NCBI RefSeq assembly: GCF_003286085.1
Contig: NW_020825288.1
Span: 13,330,001 to 13,394,000 of the forward strand
Reading direction: 5' to 3'
Origin: Drosophila persimilis
Lineage: Eukaryota > Arthropoda > Insecta > Diptera > Drosophilidae
DNA: 64,000 bases
A program made the position numbers and the translations under genes. Below the pieces are notes generated by a model. That model saw nothing but the letters and a program-made list of their open reading frames with translations. It did no database searches and was not told the DNA's origin. Positions 1 to 12,700 of the stretch are shown here, piece after piece. The number at the start of each line of letters is the position of its first letter. Positions within the stretch are counted from its first letter, which is position 1.

Positions 1-1255
1 CCCTTGGAGTGGTTGCTGACGAACAGAGCTGGCAGGCCACTTGGACCCTCCCAGTCGTAGAGGCGCCGCAGGGATTTGCAGCATTCCAGATCAAAGACCA
101 GGACCTTTTTCGTCTTCTGGATGTCGGGGTTTTCCAGCACATATTGCCTGAGTGCGTTCAGCACTACGCAGACGGTGACATGGTCGTCATACACCAGTCC
201 CTTGGCGAGCACTCCAATCAACTGACCCCGATCCAAAATGTTTCTTATGAGCAACGCATTGCCATCGACTAGGAACGCCAAAATAAAGTGTATGTACGCC
301 TTGCGGACGGTTTCGTCGTTCTGGTAGTCATTCTTTGCGTGGGACAACATCTGATGCATGACGCTCACATTCGAGAGGATGTCATAGGAGTTTAGAACCT
401 GACGTCCTAGCTGCGGCTCCACGCACACAATCGCCGTGAGCAGCTTGAGTGCGTTGCGGCGATGGCTAGGCCGCGACGACTGGAGCAAGTTCTCAAGCAC
501 TCCGCCATGGGCTTTCAGAAAGTAGCGACAGCCATGGGCCGCAGACTCGATGTGACCCTTCTGATTACTGAGTATTTCCATCACGATGCGGTGCAGTGCC
601 TCGGTTAGGTAATCCACATGCAGAATATTGCTTTTGTCGATGCGTTCAAAGGCCTCAGCCAGCTCCAAGGGTTTCCCTCGCTTCTCAATGTACTTGGCAA
701 CGATCCTGGGACGCGTCTTGCACATGAACAGAAAGTGCCGCAGCTCTGGATGGATGAAGAATGGGCTATAAGAATAACCAGCTAGAAAAGTGGCATTACC
801 AACCTACCAGTTATAAAACTATTGCTACGGAGCTTGGTGCGGAAATTCATCATTTTGAAATCGTTGGGAAAATTGGGTGTATTCTCCTCCGGTTCAATCC
901 CAGAGTCGGGGCTTATCTCTGCTTCATCCAGTGCGTGGTCACCGTCTCCCTCCGGAACCACTTTCTTTGGGTGCCTTTCCTTACGTTTCTTTTTCTCTGC
1001 GGATGGAGGGGCGACATCCATTTCCACCTGTTGCACTTCTTCTGCATCATTACCAGATGTTTCTAACCTATTTACCTTTTCCTTAGGAGACTCTTCTTCT
1101 GCATCCTTTACTTTATTCGCCTTTTCCTTCTTTTTCTTTGGCGTGTCCGACTCTTTGGGAATCTTTTTCGGGACCACTACCTCGCCATCATCGAGCTGCT
1201 GCTCCATGCTCGTCGCTTCATGTTTCCTCTTGCGCCGATTCGGTTGTATGGCCAT
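1..1255 (-). CDS. URB1/NPA1-like nucleolar pre-ribosome protein, N-terminal part (runs off window)
   Basis: The gene reads leftwards from an ATG at 1255 and is cut by the window edge. Exon 1 is 1255-808 and exon 2 is 745 to at least 1. The 62-nt intron (746-807) has donor GTAGGT and a pyrimidine-rich CAG acceptor, and this choice keeps phase 1. The first ~130 residues are very Lys/Glu-rich (for example PNRRKRKHE, PKKKKEKANK), fitting a nucleolar protein. The following ~250 residues form a helical-repeat region with motifs such as KTRPRIVAKYIEKRGKPLE, RRNALKLLTAIV and DVDGNALL-type helices, resembling the N-terminal NPA1 domain of URB1, which acts in early 60S assembly. The family call rests on remembered similarity to human URB1 (RFKAQL, KLL.AIV, Y.HF.LAFL patterns). 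The C-terminal two thirds lie outside. Confidence 0.72.
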
Positions 1256-1429
1256 TTTGATATGTTGACAACACGCTTGTCAGATGGCCGGAATATCTTC
1301 AGCAACGTCCCTTACTCTATTAAATAAATAAATGCACTTTCAAGGAATTTGGAATTGCGGCGCGGCACACACGTGCTGTGAACGATGAATGGACTTAACC
1401 CACATAGCCCCCGCTATTTAAACAGGTGA
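1256..1429 (-). promoter_or_regulatory. Likely promoter and 5' UTR of the URB1-like gene
   Basis: This 170-bp stretch lies just upstream of the minus-strand ATG at 1255. It holds a CACGTG E-box near 1370. It directly abuts a copy of the promoter-associated dispersed repeat that starts near 1430. No TATA box in a convincing position was seen. Confidence 0.35.
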
Positions 1430-1835
1430 ACAACTTGAGCGGAAAATAATGCTAAATGCGAAATATTTTTAAGGGTTCTTCCTAACCTAACAAATAACCC
1501 ATGATATCTTTCACCTAAACTCCACTAAAATCCTTCAAGTTTCATCCTCTTCGTAGAGGGTATTTCAATACCCCTTGGTCGAGAATGGGTTAATTGGCCA
1601 CGATCAGAAGTAAAATTCCTCGATTTTGATATTCAATTATATCCAGCTAGGCAGTAATTATTAATGTCTTTTTTACAGATTGAGAGCTTTGGACGTATTT
1701 GATTGGTTCTGCTAAATTTCATTATGATAGCTTTAAAACACAGATTTACCAGTATCTGCATTCATTAGTGCCTGGGATGACAAACATTACCTCAATTCTA
1801 TACTATCCCTTGCCCCAGGGTATGCTCATTCAGCG
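1430..1835 (+). repeat. Dispersed promoter-associated repeat, copy 1 (upstream of URB1-like gene)
   Basis: The segment 'aacaggtgaacaacttgag' at ~1421 and following text match 48885-49070 (shared 'gatatctttc', 'gagggtatt', 'attccttgattttgatattc'-like blocks). The segment at ~1769-1826 (GCCTGGGA.GACAAACATTA) matches 24017-24072. The motif 1 and motif 6 parts seen in other copies are missing or decayed here. Confidence 0.6.
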
Positions 1836-3168
1836 GCTTGTGTGCTGCTTGTACAAATCATATGTTGCTAACGGCCTTCAATACTATCGACTACATAATC
1901 GCTAGAGCTGCGCGCCGAAGTGGAATTTGAATGAAATCTAGTGGATTGTGGAACAAATTGACTGCTGCATTAAAAAGACGCCAGGTAGCGTGTTGGTGAC
2001 CAGTGATCAGTGCTGGAAAATGGCGTACGAAAATCTTAAAAGCCGAAAACGAGATAAATATGTTGTTTAAAATTTTCTATAATGGAGAACTAAGATCGTA
2101 TTGAGAATACATATAATCAGTTTAACGTACAAATACAGCTGGTCTTAAACACTGAGCGTCGTTCAAGAGTCGCATGCCGCATGGGCATATGACTCATGCG
2201 AACGGTTTTTTCCCATTTGGCAGTTTCTTCTACGTAATCGCTTCCTTTCTTTTGAATTGTTCATTGGCCAACTAATCATCCTCCAGCGCTTCATTCGTAG
2301 CTCCACTGGGTCCTCCTCCTCCTACTGGGGCCGATGTGGTGGGCACAGGGAACTCCGGCAGAGTGGAACGCTGTTTTCCCGGAGCCGGGGGAACGGGAGG
2401 TAAATCAACGGATTTACTTGTGGCTGTCAATGTTGTTTAGTTAGACCTCGTTGTTTATGTTTAATCAGATAATCTGATAAGTGTTAATAACTTACCCAAA
2501 CAACAACCCATTATACTTCGCAGAGCAATTCCCTGTAGAGCGTGCAAAATTGTTGAAAGTTCTTTGAGCACTAAATCAGGCAAAATCAAATCGGGGGCCC
2601 ATTGACTCGGTGTACGTACGTATGAGTACACCTAACGTGCAAACGATTCATGGCTTATTGATAAGACGCTCATTTCTTTTCATTTTCTTTTTGTTTAAAA
2701 TGTAAAGTGGGTTATTTATGACCGTGGGTATGGCAGCTATCAGTTTGAAGGTCCGCAAGGGTTCTATGGGCCCAATAGAAATGAGTTTCGGGGTATGGTT
2801 ATAGCGCACACTGTCGGTCGCCTGCAGCCATATCATTGAGGTGGACTCGACAATTAAGATAAGCGCTTATCGGGACAAACAGTTTTGTACGCTTCATAGC
2901 TGGTGCTGAAATTTCAATTATAAAATGTATCGAGCTCTGATGATATATATCGAAAGAAATATATTTTATTGTGAAGAAAATGTTAATTAAAGTTATAGCT
3001 ATTATGCGATTTATTATTACTGGGAGCCAAGAACCATTAAATAATATATATTTATTTTTTGATCTTTTCTTGCGTTTGAATTTTATCTGCTTCGCGGTTC
3101 ATCTGTCATTTCCAGCCAAAATTCATTTTACAGCACTGTCGTACGAACAGCTGATTCGTCGTGCTCTC
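1836..3168. other. Intergenic DNA between URB1-like and BTB genes
   Basis: No convincing gene was seen. Short open frames here have no recognisable domain, no plausible start context and no splice partners. The region includes a GA/CT-poor, AT-rich tract near 2960-3060. Confidence 0.5.
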
Positions 3169-3743
3169 CTCTCTCTCTCTCTCTCTCTTCTTATCTACCC
3201 TGCTCGCTCGCTCTCTCCGCCCAACGTAAACAGCGTATTTCACGCTTTGATAAAAATGTTTTAAATCAAAAAGTGTTAATTAAAGCCGAAATCAAAATCA
3301 ATGCGGCTGTGGACGCCGACGGTCGTGTGCGCGTGAACGAATATTAAAACAGGAAAAGCAATCAAACAAAAGAACAAACAATTTATTGAACAGCAGCAGC
3401 AGAGTGCGTGAGAGTGTAAGGTGGCGAGAGCGAATAGGCGCAAGTTTGCATATTTTGTGTTTATGTTCTACCTGACATTCGGCAGCTTTTGCTGTGAATT
3501 GTGAATGTAGCCACAAAGTGAACGAGCCGAGAAATCACGGCCCAAAGCGAATAAACAAGAATCGTAAAAAGAACGGCCATAAAACGCAGGTCTCGCTCCG
3601 AGCTCCGAGTCTGTAAATTAATCCAAATCAAAAAGTTGCGTTGTGGCCAAGGAATTAGCCACTGCTGGACAGTCAGCAGCCCCCAACCAAACCGACAATC
3701 CCCCAAACGAGAGCCCTCCAAAAGCTGGCTGAACGGCAGCGCC
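3169..3743 (+). promoter_or_regulatory. Probable promoter (CT/GAGA tract) and 5' UTR of the BTB gene
   Basis: A CT-rich run at ~3163-3217 (TCTCTCTCTC repeats, GCTCGCTCGC) is the reverse complement of GAGA-factor sites, which are common at Drosophila developmental promoters. Downstream sequence to 3743 is A-rich with no long open frame, as expected for a 5' UTR leading to the ATG at 3744. The start site itself cannot be placed from sequence alone. Confidence 0.4.
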
Positions 3744-6700
3744 ATGGATGATGAGTTCAAGCTCTGCTGGAAAAACTTCCAGGAAAACATTGCCAGCGGA
3801 TTTCAGAACCTATACGACCGCGGTGATCTCGTGGACGTGACCTTGGCCTGCGACGGCAAACTGCTGCAGGCCCACAAGATAGTCCTGGCCATATGCAGCC
3901 CCTACTTCCAGGAGATCTTCACCAGCAATCCCTGTCGGCATCCCATAAGTGAGTATTCCAGCCATCTAACAGATGTGGGAAGTACATAACTTCTGACATG
4001 TTCTAAACTTGGGAATTGCTAGAAATTCCTTTTGTTTGCTCAAGTTGTTCACGCCGCCACAGCCGTCGCTGTCGTCTGTGCTCCGTAGTCCGTCCGTCCG
4101 TCTGTCCATCTGTCCATTCAGCCAACCAAAGTGCGCTAAAAATGCAAAGTTATACGGCGGTAAATATACAAACTATGTATGTATGTATATGTATTCCTTT
4201 GTGCAGTGCATATGTTAGACATGGCTAAACATCGCCAAATGGCGATAGATATTTGTCATTTTATCACTGATAAAGTGCACAAACCGGGGGGACACTGGGT
4301 CCTCGTTTGTCTCCCTCCCTGTGGCTCCTGTCCGGCACGGCACCCGTCACCCGGCACCTATCTATCTATCAGTTTATCTAAAAGCGCCCGTCAGCCTGTC
4401 TGTTCGTCACTGTTGTCAAATGCCAGCCCCCAGCACGATATAAATCAACTTCTGTATTAAGTTCCGTGACACATTCAACAGTTATCAGACGCCGAAGAGA
4501 GCAGCAGAGAACTCCAGCCACAGTTCCAAAGCTGCAGCTCTAACTAATGGTGGCAGCACGTGTACCAGTTCGGAGGCAAATAAAATGATTTCGCTTGTCA
4601 TAAATCTAAAGGCAAACAAGCAGGAGGAGTAGCAGCAGCAGCAGCCGCAGTACGAGTACGAGTACGAGTAGAAGTAGGAGCTACGAATCGAGGTCTGATA
4701 ATCCTCCGTTGAGCTATGCTATTGACGCCACGTTGTCTCACCCGGCTGCATGCGAGAACGGGCTGCATGGACTGCACGGCTCTCTCCATGTGTGGTAACT
4801 GCAAGAGTCGTGTCTTTGGTGGCTTGTTTACTTACGCTACGGATACGCATATGCATTGTGATAAGAGGTACACTCCAATCGAAGATTGGGTGCGTTGCTG
4901 ACCTCATCAAAATGTACTCCACAATGGACTCTACTCTAGAATGGTATATGGATATGATATCGCTGACTGCCTGACTGCCTGACTGCCTACTGCCTGCCTG
5001 CCTGCCTGCCTCCCTGCTTTGTGGGTGACTCTATTCCATGTTCAATTCTGGACGGACAGAGTCCGTGTTATACACGGCCAGCCCTGTGCTGCACGGTGGC
5101 TTTATCTGATCAAGCGGCAATAAAAACTAAGGTTTTATCTTTTCAAGTAGCAGCAGGAAGGTGCTACCTACCAACAAATAAGGTACAAGAGGTATTTCCA
5201 AAGATAAAGAATATTAATATACCCTATAAATAATGGTAACGGTATGTTGGCAACTTGGGCGGGGGGTTGGAAGTTATTAAAAATAAAGCAACTAAGCAAC
5301 CAAGCAACCAACAGCAACAACTACAGCCATCATCGAGGTGCTAACAAGCCAAATGTGGTGCGTGTTACACAAAAACCCACTCGATCGGTTACCAGTGCCA
5401 TCCATCCATCCAGCCAGCCATCAAACAACAATAGTCTCAATATTTTTATCTTTTTATCGCGTTTAACAATCATTTATTGCCCAACTGAGCAACTGGGTCC
5501 CCAACCATCCAATCCCCTGGCCACTCGAAGACTCCACCATTTGAGATATTGATTAGACGACGACGACGACTAGCACGGGTTTTGTGATACGCTCTCCGTC
5601 CGGGACAAGTGGCCAAGTGCCGTGCTATATGTATCTACGGCACACAGCTGCTCGCCGAGCTAATCCTCGAATATTATCTATTTCCATGCCGTTTAAGTTT
5701 TTATTATTGGCATAAACAACTCGGACATCGGACATTTTCGTTCTCCACCTGCCCACAGAGCAGAGCCCAAGTCGTTTATCAGCCACTTTGCTTTGGGTAT
5801 CACTCTTAATCGTAAAATAAGATTTTGAACTTATTGCCATTGTGTTGTGTTAGATAACGCACTCAGACGAATGGCAAATGGGTCTGGGTCTCGTGTGATA
5901 TTGGTGGCTCTCGAGGACCAGTCAGCCATGGAAATAGCCCCAGCCCCAAGCAACCGGAGTCCAAGCGATGCCACCACTCCTATCCGTGTACCTCCCGTGT
6001 ACCTACCGATCTCCACTACCAACCACCCCTCCCCATTCACAACTTCAAGTAGCTGTTGCTTAGCAGCCATAAATGTTTCGCTGAAATAATATAATATCGA
6101 TCGATGGACTTGTCGTAAATATCAAAAAATAACCAATGTTATTTATACATATGTGCGTACGAGTGTGTATTTTAGTGCCCAAAACAGAAGCAAAGACGTG
6201 CTGTTTATCAGGCCCCATGGTTGAGCACATTTTTTGAGGTGGAAGTACTTTTAATACCGTTTATCCGGTCCTTTAGTTAAGATCAGCGGTGACAAGTCTT
6301 TTTTGGGCACAATCCTATATCAGCGAAACTCGAGGCGAGCCTCAATGCCGGTCATTCTGAACATGCGATGTATGTTGTTCTTTCAATGCCCGGGAATTCT
6401 CCTTTGCAGCAATCGCCTGTGCGTCTTGAGCACGAATGTGCCGCGTCATGTGCGTGCGTTGGAAATATTCGGGAGCTAGGACGGGGCTTAGATTAATGTT
6501 GATGATGAAGTTTAGCTTCATACTTGGCTTTTCCTGAACTGTAATCAACTGATCTGTAATAAAGAAATCATTTTACGACCCTGGAAAACTGAGATAGATC
6601 CAAATAGATATTGAGAGCAATTGGAATAGATACTGTCAGGAGAGTCATCTTTATATACAAAAGTACATCTCGACATCTTCAAAAGCTAAGAATCCTAAAT

Positions 6701-9700
6701 AATATTTAAAGAGATTTTGATTTGCGACCCTGGGAAGTTGAGATAGATCCAAATAGATATCGAGAGCAATTGGAATAGATACTGTCAGGAGAGTCATCTT
6801 TGTACATAAGTACATCTCGTCATCTTCAAAAGCTAAGAATCATAAAGAATATCTACACCCCAAAAATTGTTAGAATGATCGGCAGGCGATCGATAGGTGA
6901 ACTAAAGAATTTGTCCCATCTCTTTGTTCAGCATCTACTGAACAGGTCAAAATCTTATGGAACGTTATAAAAATCCTAAGAAATCAAAGGAATTCTACAA
7001 ATATGGCTACATATAATGGGGTTTTTATACCCGATACTCAAAATGAGTATTGGGGTATATTAGATTTGTGGTAAAAGTGGATGTGTGTAACGTCCAGAAG
7101 GAATCGTTTCCGACCCCATAAAGTATATATATTCTTGATCAGCATCAATAGCCGAGTCGATTGAGCCATGTCTGTCTGTCCGTCTGTCCGTCTGTCCGTC
7201 CGTCCGTCTGTCCGTCTGTCCGTCTGTCCGTCCCCTTCAGCGCCTAATGCTCAAAGACTATAAGAGCTAGAGCAACGATGTTTTGGATCCAGACTTCTGT
7301 GATATGTCACTGCTCCAAAAATATTTCAAAACTTTGCCCCGCCCACTTCCGCCCCCACAAAGGGCGAAAATCTGTGGCATCCACAATTTTGACGATACGA
7401 GAAAACTAAAAACGCAGAATCGTAGAAGATGACTATATCTTCTAGAGTGCAAAATCTGAACCAGATCGTATAATTATTACAGCCAGAATCACGAAAACAA
7501 TTTCACTCTTTCTCGCTCTGTCTCACTCTAACACACAGGTTTCATGGTCGGTTTTGCCAATTGCAAAATATGAGTTCAAGGATCTCAGAACCTATAAAAG
7601 CCAGAGCAACCAAATTTGGTATCCACACTCCTGTGATATCGGACCTTGACCGTTTCCTGTCCAAATTTCGCCACACCCCCTTCCGCCCCCGCAAAGGACG
7701 AAAATCTGAGGCAACCACAAATCTCAGAGACTATTAAGGCTAGAGTAACCAAATTTGGTACACACACTCCTTTAAGATGTCACCATAAAACGTATATCTC
7801 AGAATTTCGCCCCACCCCCATCCGCCCCCACAAAGGACGAAAATCTGTTGCATCCACAATATTGCAGATTTGAGAAAACTAAAAACGCAGAATCATAGAT
7901 AATAACCATATCTATCAGGTTGCTGAATCTGGATCAGATCAGATCATTTTCATAGCCAAAAGGAGCAAATCAATTTGCACTGGCTACGCAGCGCCCGACG
8001 TCACGCTCAGACTGATTTTCTGTCTCTCTCGCACGCACTCTTTGTCGTGTCGTTAAATATTAGCGGCGTCTGCCGGAGGAGAGCCATACTGACTTAGTAT
8101 CGGGTATAACCGTAGAGTTGCGGTGTCCGCAGCAACTCACAACGTTCCCCCTCGTTTTATCCTTTTTTTTGTAAAACTACAAAAATTCTAAGTTTTTTTT
8201 TAGAATTTTATACACTGTAGTTATTAATATCTTATTCTATAATTGGTTGGTCATCGCTGAAACTGAAGCGTATTTGGAGGGTCAGCCAAAATCGTTCTAT
8301 AAAACCGGCATCGAACGTTTGGAAAGGCGTTGGACTGATTGCATTGCCCTAAAAGGAAACTATATTGATGAATGAATTCGAATTTTGATGTAACTCTTGT
8401 GTTTTCTTTGCTAGACCGGGAACTTATTGCCCGATATGTTATTGTAGATCTATTGGGTAAGCCCCTACTACGACCCAAAATAGAGAGATATCCAAAGGTC
8501 GTAATTAAATCGTTAGCAATTGAGTAAATATTTGAATTCCTAATAGGATCATATACAATTCTCATCCTTTAACAGTATTTTTACTAGACCAAACGATTTT
8601 TGGATATTCTATGTGATTCGAAAGTTATTATTAAGGTCTATCAATTGCCCTTATTGAAATGGAATCCTTAAATTCATGGCACTGATACTTTCCCAATGAT
8701 ATATACTTTTCTAAATGAACCTTTACGTTATATCCGTGTAGATTTTGTTTTTCAGGGATAATCCTTGAATGGCTTTCGCTTTGGGCCTTGCCCACACGAT
8801 ACCCCTTAATGGCCTGCTTACGTCGCTTTTATGATCCCTTTCATATAATATCAAACTTTGACTTTGAGCATATGAAATTTGATAAATGGGGCTTTTATGA
8901 GGATTGTCAACACAACAATTAGTAATTTATGGGCTCCGAAATGGCAGTAGCCGCAAAATTAGATTGTTTAGCTATCGGCTAAGCTATGGGCTAATCCCTA
9001 GTCCAGGTGCCAGGCCTAGGCCTTCGGAGACATTGGCACTGGGGAAAAGGTGATACATATATCGACGAGTGCGGAACCCAAGTCGGAGGCATGAATAGAA
9101 TCTATCCAGAAGGGGGAGAGAGACACTATATCAATGTATAGCTGGCCATTGTGTGCCGTTGGGTTGGCTGGAAGTGTTGTTGGGGCTTCTTTTAATTTTT
9201 TATCAGGTTGTACTACTACCAGTACGACTATTCGACTACTCGACTATTATGGCGTTTTCAGAGATAACAAATATTTATGAATGTCAAAATGAGGGGCAGC
9301 CCACTCCACTCCACTACTACACTCCAACGACAACGAGGGTAACAACAACAAGATCCTATTGGCGTTCTGATTCGATAAACATTTATCATAATCATAAAAT
9401 AAAATTGTTTTTGAAATCGATCGCCTGCAATCCGATTGGTGGAAGCGACTACAGTGGGCGTGATCTTGGCCATACTTTTGTGGGTGTAGCAGAGTGCTCG
9501 TCCCGAAAGAGACGAAACGAAACGAAACGAAACCGAACCCAAAAACCTTAACCGAAATATATCTTTGTCGAGTTGTCGAACCGGCAAGCCATCGTAAGAT
9601 CTCGCACCCTCGTCTTGATCTATTTATGAGACTGATATCAGCGGAGATCACTTCGGGGTCAGCGGCACATAAAAATTCCCCTTGGCGTCGCGCTGCTCGT

Positions 9701-12700
9701 GTTCCGCTGTACATCGGCTGGAGCACAGAAAAGATGCCCGAATTGGACATTTTGGTGTCTGGGATGGTGGATGGTGTGGGTCTTATCAGCAGCATACACA
9801 CGGATTTATCACATTTTCCGTGAACTTTAGACAAAGTTTATCTACAGCTCCGGCATAAATGGTTTATTGATTCGCTGGCAGGCTGTGTGTGCCTGTGCCT
9901 GTCGCTGTCTCTGTGTCTGTGGATCTCTTTGTCTCTTGATCCAGGGCCAGTCTCTATCGCTATCGATTCCTGGGATGCCCATTAGTATCTGTGTTTGCCC
10001 AGAAAACTAATATAAGCTCTGTGTTTATACGTAAGCCCGTATCTATCTGGCATCACCAGTCAAGCTCATGTGTAGATCAGATCGGCTTGGGATTACAGAC
10101 TGTACTCTCCTCTCCAAGCTATAGGCGTACATTCATACTCCTATATATTGCATACATACATACATATGTATATTGCCCGGATTTTGATCTTCGCAGTGCG
10201 AACGGCAAACGCAAATACGGACATGCCAAAGGCAAAGGCCCAGGCCCAGGCCCAGGCAGCCAGATAGATAGATAGACACGAGACAAAACGATCCGTAATG
10301 ACGACTACGGCGAATGATAGGGCAAACACTTGATGGCTGCTGCTGCTCCGTCATTCCGTCCTCAGATTAAGCAACAGACGAGAACTGATCGTCGGATTAA
10401 TACATTCACACATACATACATCCATCGGCATATTGTACGTGGATGTTTGTATATTAAATTGTTATTGAGAACAAGTGATAATATTGTTTTTAACTAGATG
10501 TTGATGCTGTGAGTCTTGCACAGTGGTCTGCGATCGGGAATGAAATGGCGGGGAAAATCCTGGACGAATGTCGGGGGAATTCTCGCAGAGCTGGGGAATC
10601 CCATTTCATAAACGTAGATTGATTAAAGATACTACGTGGGGAAACACTTAAGGGAGGGTCAGTTATGAATGATGGGTTTATTGGTGTATTTGGAAAAAGG
10701 AGAAGGCGGTGATCCCAAGGACCTCTGTTGTTGATGTACAGTGACGGCAGTAATTGGAGTAATTCAGAGACCGAAGAGCTTGAGCAGAATGTGAAGGAGC
10801 TGGAGGTAGGAAGGATGTGGTGCAGAGATTAGTAAATATTATATAGCATATATAAAGATTAATTCCAATAGACAGCATTTAGTGTCTATAATATTCCTAT
10901 ATCCATTGTGTCTCTCCTCCCTTCGGATATAACCGATTCGCACCACTGTGCCGTGTCCGTGTCCGTGTCCGTAGATCGTAGAATCAGTTTCGAGTCCCGG
11001 ACAGCTTCAGTTCCACAGTTCCTCAGTTCCATAGGCCGTGTCGAGCGCACTCCGATGATATGTCATGCTACTTATTTTATAATTACTGCTGTTGCTGCCC
11101 CGCCGCTCCCCTGCTGCTGTTGCTGCTGCTGTTGTTGAGGTTTATATTTAAGTTTTCAGATTTCTTATCGTAGCTGTTTTTATGTATTGATTTAGTATTT
11201 GAACGTTTCGATGATAACATCTCCACTATGAATGTGACCTCCTTTCGGTCTGTGGATGATGTCGAATGGTGTTGTTGTTGTCGATCGGGCGGGGAACAGA
11301 CATATGCGCCTTATGTAAACGTTTCACCAGCTAGTACTTGGGGAATTTTCGGGGAAACAATCACTCAAAAAAATATTAACTAATTCTCTCTCAACTTGCA
11401 GTCATTCTCAAAGATGTGAGCTTCAACATTATGCTGGAACTCTTGGAGTTCATGTACCAGGGCGTGGTGAACGTGAAGCACACGGAGCTGCAGTCGTTCA
11501 TGAAGATCGGACAGCTGCTGCAGATCAAGGGCCTGGCCACCAACTCCAACTCCTCGCCGGCGTCCAGTGCATCGGAGAAGTCTGCTAGTCAACCGCCCAA
11601 CCATGGCCAGGCGGAGGAGTCGTCCCCCAGCAATGCCCACAATAACAGCCACAGCAATAGCCATCACAACTCCAGCAACAGCGCCAACAGCACCGCCAAC
11701 AACAACAGCAACAACATCACGAATAACAGCAGCAGCAGCAGTACCTCCAACAGCAAATCGGATGCGGATCACTGTGAAGCCAAGGGTCAGAGCACGCAAA
11801 GTAACTCGCGGACCACTTCGCCAGGCGGTGCCAGCAGAGCCTCCAGCGAAGCCAGCCACCTGTATGCCCTGAATAAGCGACCAGCGCCTTCCGACTTCAG
11901 CAACGACTCCCTGTCAATCTACTCGGGAAAGCAGCAGCGGCGTTCCATGAAGGAGCACACCGGTGGGCAGCACGAGGGCAGCAGCGACACTGCGGATAAC
12001 GGCGCCATGCTGGAGAACCCCCTGAACACGGAGGAGTTCTTCCTGCCCCCCATTCCGCACATTTCGCTGGGCGAACCGCGATACGATCTGGGTGGGCTCA
12101 AGCGGGAACAGGATGGCCATCATGGACCGGGTGGAGGAGGAAGTTCAGGCAGCGTTGGCAGTCTCAGCTCCTCGGCCTCCTCCTCGACGGCAGTCAACAC
12201 GCTCCGCAATCCCTTTGGGCCGGCCTTTAATCTGGACTACAACTTCTACAAGCCGAGCGGCAACAATAGCGGCGGGCCGAGCGGTAGCTCCAATAATTCG
12301 GGACCAGGGTCGGGAGGCATCAGCAACAATGGATCCTCTGGCCTCGGCCTCGGCCCCGGCTCCGGCCCCGAATACCCGAATGAGCTCTACATGCCCAACG
12401 ATTACTCCAAGAACTTTGCCAATCATATGGACATACCGTCAAGTAGGTGTTCCACAAATCTCCTTTCCGGATTACTTAATTTATGTTTCACTTTTCTGTT
12501 GCACGTAGCTTGGCTTTCATTTTTGATTTTGATTTTCATTTTAAGCTTAATATGAGTTGTTTTTTGCTTTGCATGCCACTGCGGCTCTTCATCCACACAT
12601 CATCATCATCATCATCATCATCATCGTCATCGACATGCATCCCAAGTACTTACCAGCCCACTTACTAGCACTGTCCCCTAAATGAGGATTCAGGCTTAAG

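Larger units (their letters stand above)
3949..11401 (+). other. Large first coding intron of the BTB gene
   Basis: Donor GTGAGT at 3949 and acceptor TTGCAG ending at 11401 interrupt the BTB domain between HPI and ILKDV, the usual place in this family. The intron contains a tandem duplication (6575-6851), a ~1.08-kb terminal-inverted-repeat element (7026-8108) and several simple repeats (CTGCC near 4970-5015, CAGCAG near 4630). The long open frames at 9153-9834 on both strands show no domain and are not called. Confidence 0.85.

Noticed and set aside
782..831. Reading through to the stop at 782 as the end of the URB1-like gene
   Set aside because: A canonical 62-nt intron at 746-807 keeps frame into ~250 further residues with family similarity.
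7168..7230. TCTGTCCG tract as a possible CRISPR-like or satellite array
   Set aside because: It is a degenerate microsatellite within the mobile element; there are no unique spacers and the genome is eukaryotic.
9153..9834. Overlapping long open frames on both strands (up to 195 codons) in the BTB intron
   Set aside because: Low-complexity translations, no domain, no start or splice context; both-strand openness points to composition bias.
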